Shown here: positions 19,593 through 28,990 of the stretch, piece after piece
Layout of the letters: every line of letters begins with the position of its first letter
Position numbering within the stretch: the stretch's first letter is position 1
From: Tistrella mobilis
GTDB taxonomy: Bacteria; Pseudomonadota; Alphaproteobacteria; Tistrellales; Tistrellaceae
Direction: 5' to 3'
Assembly: GCF_039634785.1 (NCBI RefSeq)
Contig: NZ_JBBIAB010000002.1
Span: 124,001 to 188,000 of the forward strand
DNA length: 64,000 nucleotides
Translations under genes and position numbers: made by a program
Notes under the pieces: generated by a model
The model's input: the letters and a program-made list of their open reading frames with translations, nothing else
What the model was told of the DNA's origin: nothing
The model's database searches: none

Positions 19593-19623
19593 GCCGGACG
19601 ATCCTTTGCCATGAAGGGGCCCC

Positions 19624-20571
19624 TCACTCGATGAAGGGATCGGTGGTCAGGCGGCGGCCCAGCATGAAGGCATCGGCCACATGTTTCAGCGGCGACAGGT
19701 CCACCTCGCTGGTGCGGGTTGCGATCAGCCGGGCGAAGCGGGCATAGAGCCCGTCATATTCCGATCCCAGCGCCTCGCCCTGCGACAGGTTCTGCCCGCC
19801 GGCCGATACGGTGGCGCCGCCATCGGCAAGCGACAGCACGCCGTCATCGGTTTCGAATTCCATGGCCCAGCTTTGCGGGCCTTCCTGGCGGAAGTCGAAA
19901 TCGGCGGCGATGGGGGCGGCACCGGTCAGGTAGGACAGGCGCGCGGCGATGGGGGTTTCCTGGTTTTCGGGAAATTCCAGCTCGGCACCGGTCAGACGAA
20001 GCGGCGCGGGCAGGATCTCGGTCAGGATCGAGAGCGCGTTGATCCCCGGGTCGAAGACGCCGAGCCCGCCGGCCTGCCAGATCCAGCGCTGCCCCGGATG
20101 CCAGCGGCGCACATCCTCGCGCCAGGTGATCGTCCCGCGGAGGATCTGCCGCCCGGCGAGCCAGGCCTTCGCCGCCGGCACGCCCGCGGCGAAGCGGGAA
20201 TGCCAGGTCGCGAACAGCACCCGTCCCCGCGCCGCCGCCAGGTCGATCAGGGCTTCGACCTCGGCGATCGTCGCACCCGGCGGCTTTTCCAGCATCACAT
20301 CCAGCCCGGCCTCCAGCGCCTCGCACGCCATGGCATGGCGCACCTGGGGTGGTGTGCACAGGGCCACCGCGGTGACCTCGGGCTGGGCCGCGATCAGCGC
20401 GGCCAGGGTCTTATGGGCCGGAATGCCCTCCAGCCCGGCATTGCGGCTGACGGTCGCGGCCAGCCGGAAGGCCCCGGATTTCAGGATCGAGGGATGGTGC
20501 TGGTCGATGGCGATCTTGCCGAGCCCGACCAGGGCGATCGGCGTCACGGCCAGGGTATCAGTGGCTGTCAC
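19624..20571 (-). CDS. Gfo/Idh/MocA-family sugar 1-dehydrogenase (L-arabinose/D-galactose type)
   Basis: The 315-residue NAD(P) enzyme has an N-terminal Rossmann motif (ALVGLGKIAIDQH) and the family EKPP motif with the catalytic Lys near residue 95 (MLEKPPGAT). The C-terminal half has an open beta-sheet with WQAGGLGVFDPGINAL, where Asp and Asn face the sugar. This pattern matches Azospirillum L-arabinose 1-dehydrogenase and related galactose 1-dehydrogenases (about 310 residues), which oxidise the sugar to its lactone. The GTG start at 20571 has AAGGAGG upstream and lies inside the dehydratase gene (14-bp overlap). Arabinose or galactose is inferred from the context. Confidence 0.9.
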   Translation of the reverse strand: MTATDTLAVTPIALVGLGKIAIDQHHPSILKSGAFRLAATVSRNAGLEGIPAHKTLAALIAAQPEVTAVALCTPPQVRHAMACEALEAGLDVMLEKPPGATIAEVEALIDLAAARGRVLFATWHSRFAAGVPAAKAWLAGRQILRGTITWREDVRRWHPGQRWIWQAGGLGVFDPGINALSILTEILPAPLRLTGAELEFPENQETPIAARLSYLTGAAPIAADFDFRQEGPQSWAMEFETDDGVLSLADGGATVSAGGQNLSQGEALGSEYDGLYARFARLIATRTSEVDLSPLKHVADAFMLGRRLTTDPFIE

Positions 20572-22300
20572 GGGGCACCTCCTTGCCGCGGCAGCCGCGC
20601 AGGAAATCGAAGTCGACGCCGGTATCTGCGCCCATCACATGGTCATGGAACAGGCGCACATAGCCGCCCTCTGGCGGGGAGACGGGGCTGGTCCAGGCGG
20701 CCAGGCGCCGGGCGATCTCGGCTTCGGGCACGTCCAGGTGCAGGGTGCGGGCCTCGACATCCAGCTCGATCATGTCGCCGTCGCGCACGATCGCCAGCGG
20801 CCCGCCCACCGCCGCTTCGGGCGATGTGTGGAGCACCACCGTGCCATAGGCCGTGCCCGACATGCGGGCGTCGGAAATCCGCACCATGTCGGTGATGCCC
20901 TTGCGCAGCACCTTGGGCGGCAGCCCCATATTGCCCACCTCCGCCATGCCCGGATAGCCGCGGGGGCCGCAATTCTTCAGCACCATCACGCAGCTCTCGT
21001 CGATATCCAGGCTCTCGTCATTGATCCTGGCCTTGTAGTGTTCAATGGTCTCGAACACCACCGCCCGGCCCCGATGCTTCATCAGATGCGGGCTCGCCGC
21101 AGACGGCTTGATCACCGCGCCCAGGGGCGCCAGATTGCCGCGCAGCACGGCGATGCCGCCATGGGGGGTGAGCGCCTTGTCCACCGGCCGGATCACGTCC
21201 TCGTTCCAGTTCCGGGCGTCCTTGACCTCGTCCCAGAGCGTCTCGCCCGAAACCGTCAGGACATCCCCCTGCAACAGGCCGTCCTCGCACAGCCGCTTGA
21301 TCACCACCGGCAGGCCGCCGGCATAGAAGAATTCTTCCATCAGGTATTTGCCCGACGGCATCAGATTGACGATGGTCGGCACGTCGCGTCCCAACCGGTC
21401 CCAGTCGTCGAGCGTCAGGTCGACACCCACCCGGCCGGCGATGGCCAGAAGATGCACCACCGCATTGGTGGACCCGCCGATGGCGCCGTTGACCCGGATG
21501 GCATTCTCGAAGGCCGGCCGGGTCAGGATGTCCGAGGGTTTCAGATCGTCCTTGACCATCTCGACGATGCGCCGGCCGGTCAGATGCGCCATGACCCGGC
21601 GCCGGGCATCCACCGCCGGGATGGCGGCATTGCCGGACAGCGCCATGCCCAGGGCCTCGACCATGCTGGCCATGGAACTGGCCGTGCCCATGGTGTTGCA
21701 GGATCCGGCGCTGCGCGACATGGCCTGCTCGGCCTCAAGGAAGTCTTCCCGGGTCAGCTTGCCGGCCTTGATGTCTTCCGACATCTGCCAGAGCGCCGTG
21801 CCCGAGCCGACCCGCTCGCCCCGGAACCAGCCGTTCAGCATCGGACCGCCGCTGACCACGATGGCGGGCAGATCGACGCTGCAGGCGCCCATCACCAAGG
21901 CGGGGGTGGTCTTGTCGCAGCCGGCCATCAGCACCACGCCGTCGACCGGCTGGGCGCGCAGCGCCTCTTCCACATCCATGGCCGCCAGATTGCGGTAGAG
22001 CATGGCCGTGGGCCGCAGGCTGCTTTCGGCGGCGGAGAAGACCGGAAACTCCACCGGCAGCCCGCCCGCCTCGTAGACCCCGCGCTTCACCCGTTCGGCC
22101 AGGTCACGCAGATGGGCGTTGCAGGGGGTCAGCTCCGACCAGGTGTTGCAGATGCCGATCACCGGCCGGCCGTCGAACAGATCGTAGGGCAGGCCCTGAT
22201 TGCGCATCCATCCGCGGTGATAGATGTTGTCCCGGCTGGTGCCGCCATACCACTCCTGGGAACGGAGCCGGCGCGGCCATGGTGCCTTGGTGAATGCCAT
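20558..22300 (-). CDS. L-arabonate dehydratase (IlvD/Edd family)
   Basis: The 580-residue iron-sulfur enzyme dehydrates an aldonate to the 2-keto-3-deoxy acid. The three Cys expected to hold the [2Fe-2S] cluster are present: Cys60 in SELTPCN, Cys128 in MAGCDKTTP and Cys201 in AGSCNTMGTA, one position off the numbering of the characterised Rhizobium arabonate dehydratase (579 residues). The C-terminal SDARMSGTAYGTVVLH block holds the catalytic Ser. It is more like the sugar-acid group than like IlvD itself, as the neighbours also indicate. It starts 18 bp after gguC. Confidence 0.92.
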   Translation of the reverse strand: MAFTKAPWPRRLRSQEWYGGTSRDNIYHRGWMRNQGLPYDLFDGRPVIGICNTWSELTPCNAHLRDLAERVKRGVYEAGGLPVEFPVFSAAESSLRPTAMLYRNLAAMDVEEALRAQPVDGVVLMAGCDKTTPALVMGACSVDLPAIVVSGGPMLNGWFRGERVGSGTALWQMSEDIKAGKLTREDFLEAEQAMSRSAGSCNTMGTASSMASMVEALGMALSGNAAIPAVDARRRVMAHLTGRRIVEMVKDDLKPSDILTRPAFENAIRVNGAIGGSTNAVVHLLAIAGRVGVDLTLDDWDRLGRDVPTIVNLMPSGKYLMEEFFYAGGLPVVIKRLCEDGLLQGDVLTVSGETLWDEVKDARNWNEDVIRPVDKALTPHGGIAVLRGNLAPLGAVIKPSAASPHLMKHRGRAVVFETIEHYKARINDESLDIDESCVMVLKNCGPRGYPGMAEVGNMGLPPKVLRKGITDMVRISDARMSGTAYGTVVLHTSPEAAVGGPLAIVRDGDMIELDVEARTLHLDVPEAEIARRLAAWTSPVSPPEGGYVRLFHDHVMGADTGVDFDFLRGCRGKEVPRDSH

Positions 22301-22318
22301 GAGCGATGGCCCTTCCCG

Positions 22319-23320
22319 TCAGAGTGATGCCACGCGAAGCGCGCCGCCATCGGCGACGGGGTCCGGGGCGATGGCCAGGCGGTTGCGCAGCGGCAGGCCG
22401 AAACCGGGCACCTCGATCTCGAACACATCGCCGGGTTCCGTGCGCAGCCCGGCCGCAAAGGAGAGCGTGGCGGTCCCGAACATGTGGACATGCACGTCGC
22501 CCGGGTGGCGGAACAGGTCGTATTTGAAGTGGTGGTGCTCCAGATTGGCGAAGCTGTGGGACATGTTCTCTTCGCCCGACAGGAAGGGGGCGTCGAACAG
22601 CACCTCGTCGCCGCGCAGCACCCGGGACCGGCCCTCGATGTTGGCGGGCGGCGGGCCGATCCGCAATTCGGGGCCGAAGGCGCAGCGGCGCAGCTTGGAA
22701 TGGGCCAGGAACAGGTAATTGGTCCGTTCCGTCACATGGTCGGAGAATTCATTGGCCACCGCGAAGCCCAGCCGCCAGGGCGTGCCGTCGGGCCCGATCA
22801 CATAGAGCCCCGCGATCTCGGGCTCCTCGCCGCCGTCCAGCGCGAAGGCGGGCGACAGCAGCTCGGCCTCGGGCGCGGCCACGCTCTCGCCATTGCCCTT
22901 GTAGAACCATTCGGGCTGAACACCCACCTGGCCCTGGGCCGGCTTGCCGCCCTTCAGCCCCATGCGGAACATCTTCATGGAATCGGTCATGCCGGCCTCG
23001 TCGTCGCCGCCGCCATGCATGCTGTTCCGTGTGGAGGCCGAGCCCAGATGGGTCAACCCGGTGCCGGTGACATAAAGATGGGCCGGGTCGGGATGGTCGA
23101 TCGGCGGCAGGATCCGCCCCTCGCGACAGGCCTGTTCCAGGTCGACCGCCCGGCCGGGGGTGATCTGGCCCAGCGCTTCGGCCAGTGTCCGCCCCCGGTC
23201 CAGGCAATGCATGGCCAGGGCATAGGTGGTGTCGAAGCCGGTGACCTCGTGGGCCTCGGTGCCGTCGCGCACCACCACCGCCCGTGTGCCGTCTGTCCGC
23301 ACGATCTGGGAAAGCAACAT
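22319..23320 (-). CDS. gguC: GguC/AraD1-family protein (fumarylacetoacetase fold)
   Basis: The 333-residue protein has the C-terminal FAH-type hydratase/hydrolase fold found in GguC of Agrobacterium and in proteins called AraD1. A metal-binding pattern can be seen in the second half (EPEIAGLYVIG, FAVANEFSDH and the acidic GEENMSHSF region). It follows gguB by 4 bp, in the same order as the Agrobacterium chvE-gguABC group, and leads into arabonate dehydratase. No DapA-like 2-keto-3-deoxyarabonate dehydratase is present in the window, so GguC is the best candidate for that step or an equivalent one. The assignment of that step is inference. Confidence 0.85.
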   Translation of the reverse strand: MLLSQIVRTDGTRAVVVRDGTEAHEVTGFDTTYALAMHCLDRGRTLAEALGQITPGRAVDLEQACREGRILPPIDHPDPAHLYVTGTGLTHLGSASTRNSMHGGGDDEAGMTDSMKMFRMGLKGGKPAQGQVGVQPEWFYKGNGESVAAPEAELLSPAFALDGGEEPEIAGLYVIGPDGTPWRLGFAVANEFSDHVTERTNYLFLAHSKLRRCAFGPELRIGPPPANIEGRSRVLRGDEVLFDAPFLSGEENMSHSFANLEHHHFKYDLFRHPGDVHVHMFGTATLSFAAGLRTEPGDVFEIEVPGFGLPLRNRLAIAPDPVADGGALRVASL

Positions 23321-23324
23321 GGCC

Positions 23325-24530
23325 TCAGCCTTTCTTCTTGTTGTAGACGTCGAACACCACCGCGGCCAGCAGCACCAGGCCCTTGATGACCTGCTGCCAG
23401 TCGATGCCGATGCCGAGAATGGACATGCCGTTGTTCATCACGCCCATGATGAAGGCGCCGACCACGGCACCGACCACGGTGCCGACACCGCCGGCCATGG
23501 ACGCGCCGCCGATGAAGACGGCGGCGATCACGTCCAGCTCGAACGATACGCCCGCCTTGGGTGTGGCGGTGTTCAGGCGGGCGGCGAAGACCAGCCCGGC
23601 CAGGGCTGCGAGCATGCCCATATTGGCGAAGGTCAGGAACACCAGCTTCTCGGCCGGAATGCCCGACAGCTTGGCCGCCTTCTCGTTGCCGCCGATGGCA
23701 TAGATCCGCCGCCCGATGACCGTGCGGTTGGTGATGAAGGAATAGATCGCGATCAGCAGCGCCATCACGATGAAGACGTTCGGCAGGCCCCGGAAGGTCG
23801 CCATCAGATAGCTCATATAGACAAGCGCGATGGTGATCAGGGCGTATTTGCCGGCGAAGAAGGCGAAGGGTTCTTCCACAAGCCCGGTCGCGGCCTGCTT
23901 GCGGCGGCTGCGCACCGCCATCACCAGAATGCCCGCCGCCACGGCGATACCCGTCACCAGCGACAGGGTGTTGAAGCGTCCGCTGCCGAAGATGTCGGGC
24001 ACGAAGCCCGAGGCGATCAGCTGGAAATTGGCGGGAAAGGGCCCGACCGACTGACCGGCCAGCAGCCAGAGCGTCAGCCCCTTGAAGACCAGCATGCCGG
24101 CCAGCGTCACGATGAAGGACGGGATCTTGAAGAAGGCGACCCAGAAGCCCTGGGCCATACCGATCAGCGCGCCCACGGCCAGGCAGATCAGCCCGGCCAG
24201 GACATAGGGCACCTCCCACTGGACGATCATCACCGCGGCCAGCGCGCCTACGAAGCCCAGCACCGATCCGACCGACAGGTCGATATGGCCCGAGACGATC
24301 ACCAGCAGCATGCCGACCGCCATGATGACGATATAGCTGTTCTGCAGGATCAGATTGGTCAGGTTGACCGGCTTCAGCAGGATGCCGTCGGTGGCGACCT
24401 GGAAGAACACCATGATGACGATCAGCGCCAGCAGGATGCCGTATTCCCGCATGTGCTTGCGCAGATAGGCGCCCATGGTGAGCCCGGAAGCGGGGCCAGC
24501 CTCACGCTCGGATGGTTTCGCCAGGTCCAT
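23325..24530 (-). CDS. gguB: Sugar ABC transporter permease, GguB type
   Basis: This 401-residue inner-membrane protein has more than eight hydrophobic segments and the [17 protein letters not shown] motif near residue 85, with the coupling loop at [14 protein letters not shown]. It is longer than YtfT/YjfF and of the xylose/ChvE-associated (XylH-like) type, working as a homodimer. The ATG at 24530 lies within gguA (29-bp overlap); a shorter start at 24476 (MGAYLRK) is possible. It carries the sugar delivered by ChvE. Confidence 0.92.
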   Translation of the reverse strand: MDLAKPSEREAGPASGLTMGAYLRKHMREYGILLALIVIMVFFQVATDGILLKPVNLTNLILQNSYIVIMAVGMLLVIVSGHIDLSVGSVLGFVGALAAVMIVQWEVPYVLAGLICLAVGALIGMAQGFWVAFFKIPSFIVTLAGMLVFKGLTLWLLAGQSVGPFPANFQLIASGFVPDIFGSGRFNTLSLVTGIAVAAGILVMAVRSRRKQAATGLVEEPFAFFAGKYALITIALVYMSYLMATFRGLPNVFIVMALLIAIYSFITNRTVIGRRIYAIGGNEKAAKLSGIPAEKLVFLTFANMGMLAALAGLVFAARLNTATPKAGVSFELDVIAAVFIGGASMAGGVGTVVGAVVGAFIMGVMNNGMSILGIGIDWQQVIKGLVLLAAVVFDVYNKKKG

Positions 24531-26064
24531 GGGTCTGGTCTCCGGAAGTGACGATCATCGCCATGATCTTTTCCTGGGTGGCATCGGCCGTCGGCAGCTC
24601 GCCCACGAAACGCCCCTCGTTCATGACGTAGAGACGGTCGGTGATGCCCAGCAGCTCGGGCATTTCCGAGGAAATCACGATGATCGATTTCCCCTGGGCC
24701 GCGAGCGCGGCGATGATCGAATAGATCTCGAACTTCGCGCCCACATCGATGCCGCGGGTCGGCTCGTCCAGGATCAGGATGTCGGGGTCGGCGAAGAGCC
24801 ATTTGGACAGCACCACCTTCTGCTGGTTGCCGCCCGACAGGTTCACGGTCTCCTGCTCGATCGAGGCGCATTTGATGTTGACCCGCGCCCGGTAGTCTTC
24901 GGCCACGCCGGCTTCGCGGGCGTCGTCCACCACCCCGGCATTGGCCACCGCATCCAGGTTCGCCAGCGGCACGTTGCGGCGGATGCTGTCGGCCAGCACC
25001 AGCCCCAGACCCTTGCGATCCTCGGTGACATAGGCGAGCCCCGCCCGGATGGCGCGGGGGATGGTCGACAGATCGGCGGGCCGGCCGTGGATCCTGACCG
25101 TGCCGGATATGCCCTGGCCATAGCTGCGGCCGAACAGGCTCATCGCCAGTTCCGTGCGGCCGGCGCCCATCAGCCCGGCAATGCCCAGAACCTCGCCCTG
25201 CCGCAGGTGGAAATTCACGCCCTTGACCACCAGCCGGCCCTGATGGGTGGGGTGGTGAACCCGCCAGTCGGCAACCTCCATCACCGTGTCGCCGATGCGG
25301 GGGGTGCGCGGCGGATAGCGGTCGGACATCGACCGTCCCACCATGTCGCGGATGATCTCTCCCTCGCCGTAAGAGCTGTCGGACATGTCGCGGCTGGCGA
25401 CGGTGGTGCCGTCGCGCAGCACCGTCAGGCTGTCGGCCACCCGCGAGACCTCGTTCAGCTTGTGAGAGATCAGGATGGCGGTCAGGCCCTCGCGCGTCTT
25501 CAGCTCCACCAGCAGGTCGAGCAGGGCCTCGCTGTCGCGTTCGTTGAGCGAGGATGTCGGCTCGTCCAGGATCAGCAGCCTGACCTTTTTGGACAGCGCC
25601 TTGGCGATTTCCACCAGCTGCTGCTTGCCGAGGCCCAGATCGTCGACCCGGGTGTCCGGGTTTTCCTTCAGCCCCACCTTGGCGAGCAGGGCGGCCGTGC
25701 GGCGCCTGGTCTCGGGCCAGTCGATGACCCCGCGCCGGGCGATCTCGTTGCCGAGGAAGATGTTCTCGGCGATCGACAGTTCGGGCACCAGGGCCAGTTC
25801 CTGATGGATGATGATGATGCCGCGCGCCTCGCTGTCGGCGATGCCCCGGAAGGCCATGGGCTGGCCTTCATACAGGATCTCGCCCTCATACGACCCGGCC
25901 GGGTAGACCCCGCTCAACACCTTCATCAGGGTGGATTTGCCCGCCCCGTTCTCGCCCACCAGCGCCCGGATTTCCCCGCGCCGCACGGCGAGATTGACGC
26001 GGTCCAGCGCCTTCACCCCAGGAAATTCCTTGGTGATCCCGCGCATCTCAAGGATGGCGTCCAT
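24502..26064 (-). CDS. gguA: Sugar ABC transporter ATPase, GguA type (two ATP-binding halves)
   Basis: The 520-residue tandem ATPase has Walker [10 protein letters not shown] near residue 40 and Walker [13 protein letters not shown] in the first half, then LSGGNQQK and [11 protein letters not shown] in the second. ATG 26064 follows GGGAGG. It drives the ChvE-GguB importer. It is a paralogue of YtfR in the same gene run, but differs enough that a recent duplication is unlikely. Confidence 0.93.
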   Translation of the reverse strand: MDAILEMRGITKEFPGVKALDRVNLAVRRGEIRALVGENGAGKSTLMKVLSGVYPAGSYEGEILYEGQPMAFRGIADSEARGIIIIHQELALVPELSIAENIFLGNEIARRGVIDWPETRRRTAALLAKVGLKENPDTRVDDLGLGKQQLVEIAKALSKKVRLLILDEPTSSLNERDSEALLDLLVELKTREGLTAILISHKLNEVSRVADSLTVLRDGTTVASRDMSDSSYGEGEIIRDMVGRSMSDRYPPRTPRIGDTVMEVADWRVHHPTHQGRLVVKGVNFHLRQGEVLGIAGLMGAGRTELAMSLFGRSYGQGISGTVRIHGRPADLSTIPRAIRAGLAYVTEDRKGLGLVLADSIRRNVPLANLDAVANAGVVDDAREAGVAEDYRARVNIKCASIEQETVNLSGGNQQKVVLSKWLFADPDILILDEPTRGIDVGAKFEIYSIIAALAAQGKSIIVISSEMPELLGITDRLYVMNEGRFVGELPTADATQEKIMAMIVTSGDQTHGPGETIRA

Positions 26065-26126
26065 CCGTTCCTCCCAAGGGGTCTCGCCCGAAGCCGTCCT
26101 TTGCCCCGGGCGAGGGATCCCGCCGG

Positions 26127-27197
26127 TTACTCGATCTCGGAGGCCTTGTAATAGCCGCTGTCGATCAGCACCGGCCGCCAGTTGGCGGCGGTGACCGGAA
26201 CCGGCTCCAGCAGATAGGAGGGAACGACCTTCTTGCCGTTGTCATAGGTGGTGGTGTCGTTGATTTCGGGCTCGCCGCCGCCCATCACGGCGTCGACCAT
26301 GCCGACCGTCACCCGGGCGAGTTCGCGGGTGTCCTTGAAGATGGTCGAATACTGGTCGCCGCGCAGGATGGCCTTGACCGAGGGGACTTCGGCATCCTGG
26401 CCGGTGACGATGGGCATGGCCATGTCGCCCGAGCCGTAGCCCACCCCCTTCAGCGACGAGATGATGCCGATCGACAGGCCGTCATAGGGCGAGAGCACCC
26501 CATGGACCTTCTTGCCCGTGTAGTTGGCCGAGAGCAGATTGTCCATGCGCGCCTGGGCCACGGCGCCGTCCCAGCGCAGCGTGCCCACCTTGTCCATGCC
26601 CATCTGGCCCGAGGGGATCACCACCGAGCCGTCCTTGATCAGCGGATCGAGCACCGACATCGCGCCGTTGTAGAAGAAATAGGCGTTGTTGTCGTCGGGC
26701 GAGCCGCCGAAGAGTTCCACGTTCCAGGGCTTCTGGTCGGGGAAGCGCTGTTTCAGCCCTTCGACCAGGGTGGTGGCCTGCTGGACGCCGACCTTGAAAT
26801 TGTCGAAGGTGGCGTAATAGTTCACATGCTCGCTGTCGCGGATCAGCCGGTCATAGGCGATCACCTTGATGCCGGCGGCGTCGGCGTTGGCCAGCACGTT
26901 CGACAGGGTGGTGCCGTCGATCGCGGCGATGACCAGGACGTCGACGCCCTTGGTCACCATGTTTTCGATCTGCGCCAGCTGGTTGGGAATGTCGTCTTCG
27001 GCATATTGCAGATCGGTCTCGTAGCCGGCGGCCTTGAACTGCTCGACCATCGAGCTGCCGTCGGAGATCCAGCGGGCAGAGGATTTGGTGGGCATGGAGA
27101 TGCCCACATACCCCTCGCCGGCCGATGCCAGGTCCGCGCCCCCCATGGCGATCACGGACAGGCCGGCCGCAAGCGCGACCGTCTTCAATGCCCTCAT
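26127..27197 (-). CDS. chvE: Multiple-sugar-binding periplasmic protein, ChvE type
   Basis: The 356-residue protein starts at ATG 27197 (GGGAGG upstream), with a 26-residue Sec signal ending ASA and a mature start at [11 protein letters not shown]. ChvE of Agrobacterium has 354 residues and the same [16 protein letters not shown] beginning. Ligand-side residues include the KSSARW segment, DRLIRDS near 130 and an [12 protein letters not shown] loop. It binds monosaccharides such as L-arabinose, galactose and glucose. In Agrobacterium the same protein also signals to VirA, which is not expected here. It is divergent from a gbpR-like LysR gene. Confidence 0.93.
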   Translation of the reverse strand: MRALKTVALAAGLSVIAMGGADLASAGEGYVGISMPTKSSARWISDGSSMVEQFKAAGYETDLQYAEDDIPNQLAQIENMVTKGVDVLVIAAIDGTTLSNVLANADAAGIKVIAYDRLIRDSEHVNYYATFDNFKVGVQQATTLVEGLKQRFPDQKPWNVELFGGSPDDNNAYFFYNGAMSVLDPLIKDGSVVIPSGQMGMDKVGTLRWDGAVAQARMDNLLSANYTGKKVHGVLSPYDGLSIGIISSLKGVGYGSGDMAMPIVTGQDAEVPSVKAILRGDQYSTIFKDTRELARVTVGMVDAVMGGGEPEINDTTTYDNGKKVVPSYLLEPVPVTAANWRPVLIDSGYYKASEIE

Positions 27198-27336
27198 CTT
27201 TTCCTCCCTTCGCGGCGCCCCCTGGTTCAGCCCCGCTTCTGCGGAGTCCGCCGGGACGGCCCTTGCTTTTGTGGCGCAACTCATCGGCGGACGGTCCGCC
27301 CGGTCATTGCCGCTGGGTCTATTGGTAAGAGGATTG

Positions 27337-27390
27337 GATATGCCGGTCAAATCGGCATAATCGTATTGGATATATCATTCCCGGCATATC
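27337..27390. promoter_or_regulatory. Palindromic half-site cluster, candidate GbpR operator
   Basis: TATGCCG (27339-27345) and CGGCATA (27353-27359) form a perfect inverted repeat with a 7-bp spacer. A wider pair, GATATGCCGG (27337-27346) and CCGGCATATC (27381-27390), is also perfect. Three half-sites thus lie 140-195 bp before the chvE start and just upstream of the LysR gene. A possible chvE -35 box (TTGACC, minus strand, 27345-27350) overlaps them. Confidence 0.65.
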
Positions 27391-27421
27391 ACATGCATCG
27401 GCAGGACGGGAGGTGGCCTTC

Positions 27422-28399
27422 ATGGAGAGCGGCCCGAACAAGGTGGGGCGGCGCGACCGGCTGATCGGCCGTGGCATCAAATTCCGTCATCTGCGGGTGC
27501 TGGCAGAGCTGCTGGACACCCCGCAGGTCAGCGCGGCCGCGGCCCGGCTGAACATGACCCAGCCCACCGCCTCGCGCCTGCTGGCCGAGGCGGAGACCAT
27601 CGTCGGCGTGCCCTTGTATGAACGCCATCCGCGGGGCATCCGCCTGACCGTGATGGGGGTAACCCTGGCCGACCGCGCCCGGCGCCTGCTGCGGGATCTG
27701 GACCAGACCGATCGCGAGATCGAGGATATGGGCCGTGGTACCCGGGGCACCGTCAATATCGGCGCGGTGACCGGGCCGGCGCTGGAGATCATCCTGCCGG
27801 TGATCCGCCAGCTGCGCGTGACCCATCCCGACATCCGCGTCAACGTATCGGTCGACCTGTCGGACAAGCTGGCCGGCGAGCTTCTGGCGGGGGCGGTGGA
27901 TTTCTACATCGGCCGCCTGCCGGCCGATCGGGATCCGCGGAGCTTCGTGATCCGCACCATCGGCGAGGAACCCTTGAGCCTGGTGGTCCGCAAGGGCCAC
28001 CCGCTGACCCGCAAACCCGCCCCGACGCTGGAAGACTGCGTCGCCTATGACTGGATCCTGCAGCCCCAGGGCGGGCTGATGCGGACCACGGTCGAGGCTT
28101 ATCTGCTCGGCCGCGGATGCACCCTGCCGGACCGGGTGCTGGGGACCTCCTCGATCCTGCTGACGCTGGCCCTGATCGCCAGTTCGAACGGCATCGGCAC
28201 GCTGGCGCGCACCGTGGCGCGGTTCTATGCCGATCACGAAGGCATGGGCATGGGCATCGTGACCCTGCCGGTGGCCGAGGATATGCGGGTGACGCCCTAT
28301 GCCCTGATCCGTTCCCGCGATGTCGACCCGACACCGGCGGCAGAGACCGTGTTCACCATGATCCACGAACGCATCGGCGGCCTGGACCTGCATGCCTGA
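27422..28399 (+). CDS. gbpR: LysR-family regulator of sugar uptake, GbpR-like
   Basis: The 325-residue protein has an N-terminal LysR HTH (VSAAAARLNMTQPTASRLL, residues ~35-55) and a C-terminal periplasmic-binding-like effector domain from about residue 105. The start ATG 27422 is favoured over the GTG at 27413 because GGGAGG is 8 bp upstream. It faces chvE across the palindromic half-sites, as gbpR does in Agrobacterium, where GbpR controls chvE in response to sugars. It probably controls the whole chvE-to-ytf gene run. Confidence 0.88.
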   Translation: MESGPNKVGRRDRLIGRGIKFRHLRVLAELLDTPQVSAAAARLNMTQPTASRLLAEAETIVGVPLYERHPRGIRLTVMGVTLADRARRLLRDLDQTDREIEDMGRGTRGTVNIGAVTGPALEIILPVIRQLRVTHPDIRVNVSVDLSDKLAGELLAGAVDFYIGRLPADRDPRSFVIRTIGEEPLSLVVRKGHPLTRKPAPTLEDCVAYDWILQPQGGLMRTTVEAYLLGRGCTLPDRVLGTSSILLTLALIASSNGIGTLARTVARFYADHEGMGMGIVTLPVAEDMRVTPYALIRSRDVDPTPAAETVFTMIHERIGGLDLHA

Positions 28400-28444
28400 C
28401 CGGCCAGGCCCGCAGGTCTGGCCGGGGCGGAATGTCGCGGCAGG

Positions 28445-28478
28445 CAATAATATTCTTCTGATATACATATATTGTCTG
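28445..28478. promoter_or_regulatory. A+T-rich stretch, probable promoter
   Basis: A short A+T-rich island (TATTCTTCTGATATACATAT region) in otherwise G+C-rich DNA lies 25-55 bp before the next start codon. Exact -35/-10 boxes are not clear. Confidence 0.35.
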
Positions 28479-28500
28479 CCCCCTGCCGGAGCCCCTTCCC

Positions 28501-28974
28501 ATGGACGAGGTCACCATCGCGCGCGTCATTCACGTCCTGGCGGTCCTGCACTGGATCGGGGGGCTGTGGCTGGTCACCTTCGTGCTGCTGCCGGCCGTCG
28601 GCCGGATGGCGGAACCCGCCCGGCGGCTGGAGGTGTTCGAGGCGATCGAGGGGCGGTTTTCGGGCCAGGCGCGGGTGTCGGTGGTGCTGGCCGGGCTGTC
28701 GGGGTTCTGGATGACCTGGCGGCTGGATGCCTGGTGGCGCTTCGCCGAGCCCGGCTATTGGTGGATGCATGCCATGGTCGTGCTGTGGGCGATCTTTGCC
28801 GTGATCCTGCTGATCGCCGAGCCGCTGGTGCTGCATGCCTGGTTCCACCGGGCCGCCGCCAGCCGGCCCGAGGCGGTGTACCGGCTGGTGCTGCGTGCCC
28901 ATCGGGTGCTGGCGGCGGTGGCCGCGGTCACGGTGGCGGGCGCCGTGGCTGGCGCCCATGGCATGCTGTTCTGA
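28501..28974 (+). CDS. Small integral membrane protein, CopD-like
   Basis: The 157-residue protein has four predicted membrane helices (about residues 8-30, 55-75, 85-107 and 130-152). Conserved-looking His residues occur in the first (VIHVLAVLHWIGG) and third helices (WWMHAMVV) and near the last (LRAHRVLAA), a layout seen in CopD/cytochrome-b561-like proteins that may bind haem or copper. ATG 28501 has GGAG nine bases upstream. No partner is adjacent, so the role is open. Confidence 0.75.
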   Translation: MDEVTIARVIHVLAVLHWIGGLWLVTFVLLPAVGRMAEPARRLEVFEAIEGRFSGQARVSVVLAGLSGFWMTWRLDAWWRFAEPGYWWMHAMVVLWAIFAVILLIAEPLVLHAWFHRAAASRPEAVYRLVLRAHRVLAAVAAVTVAGAVAGAHGMLF

Positions 28975-28990
28975 TCGGCGGGGATGCCGG

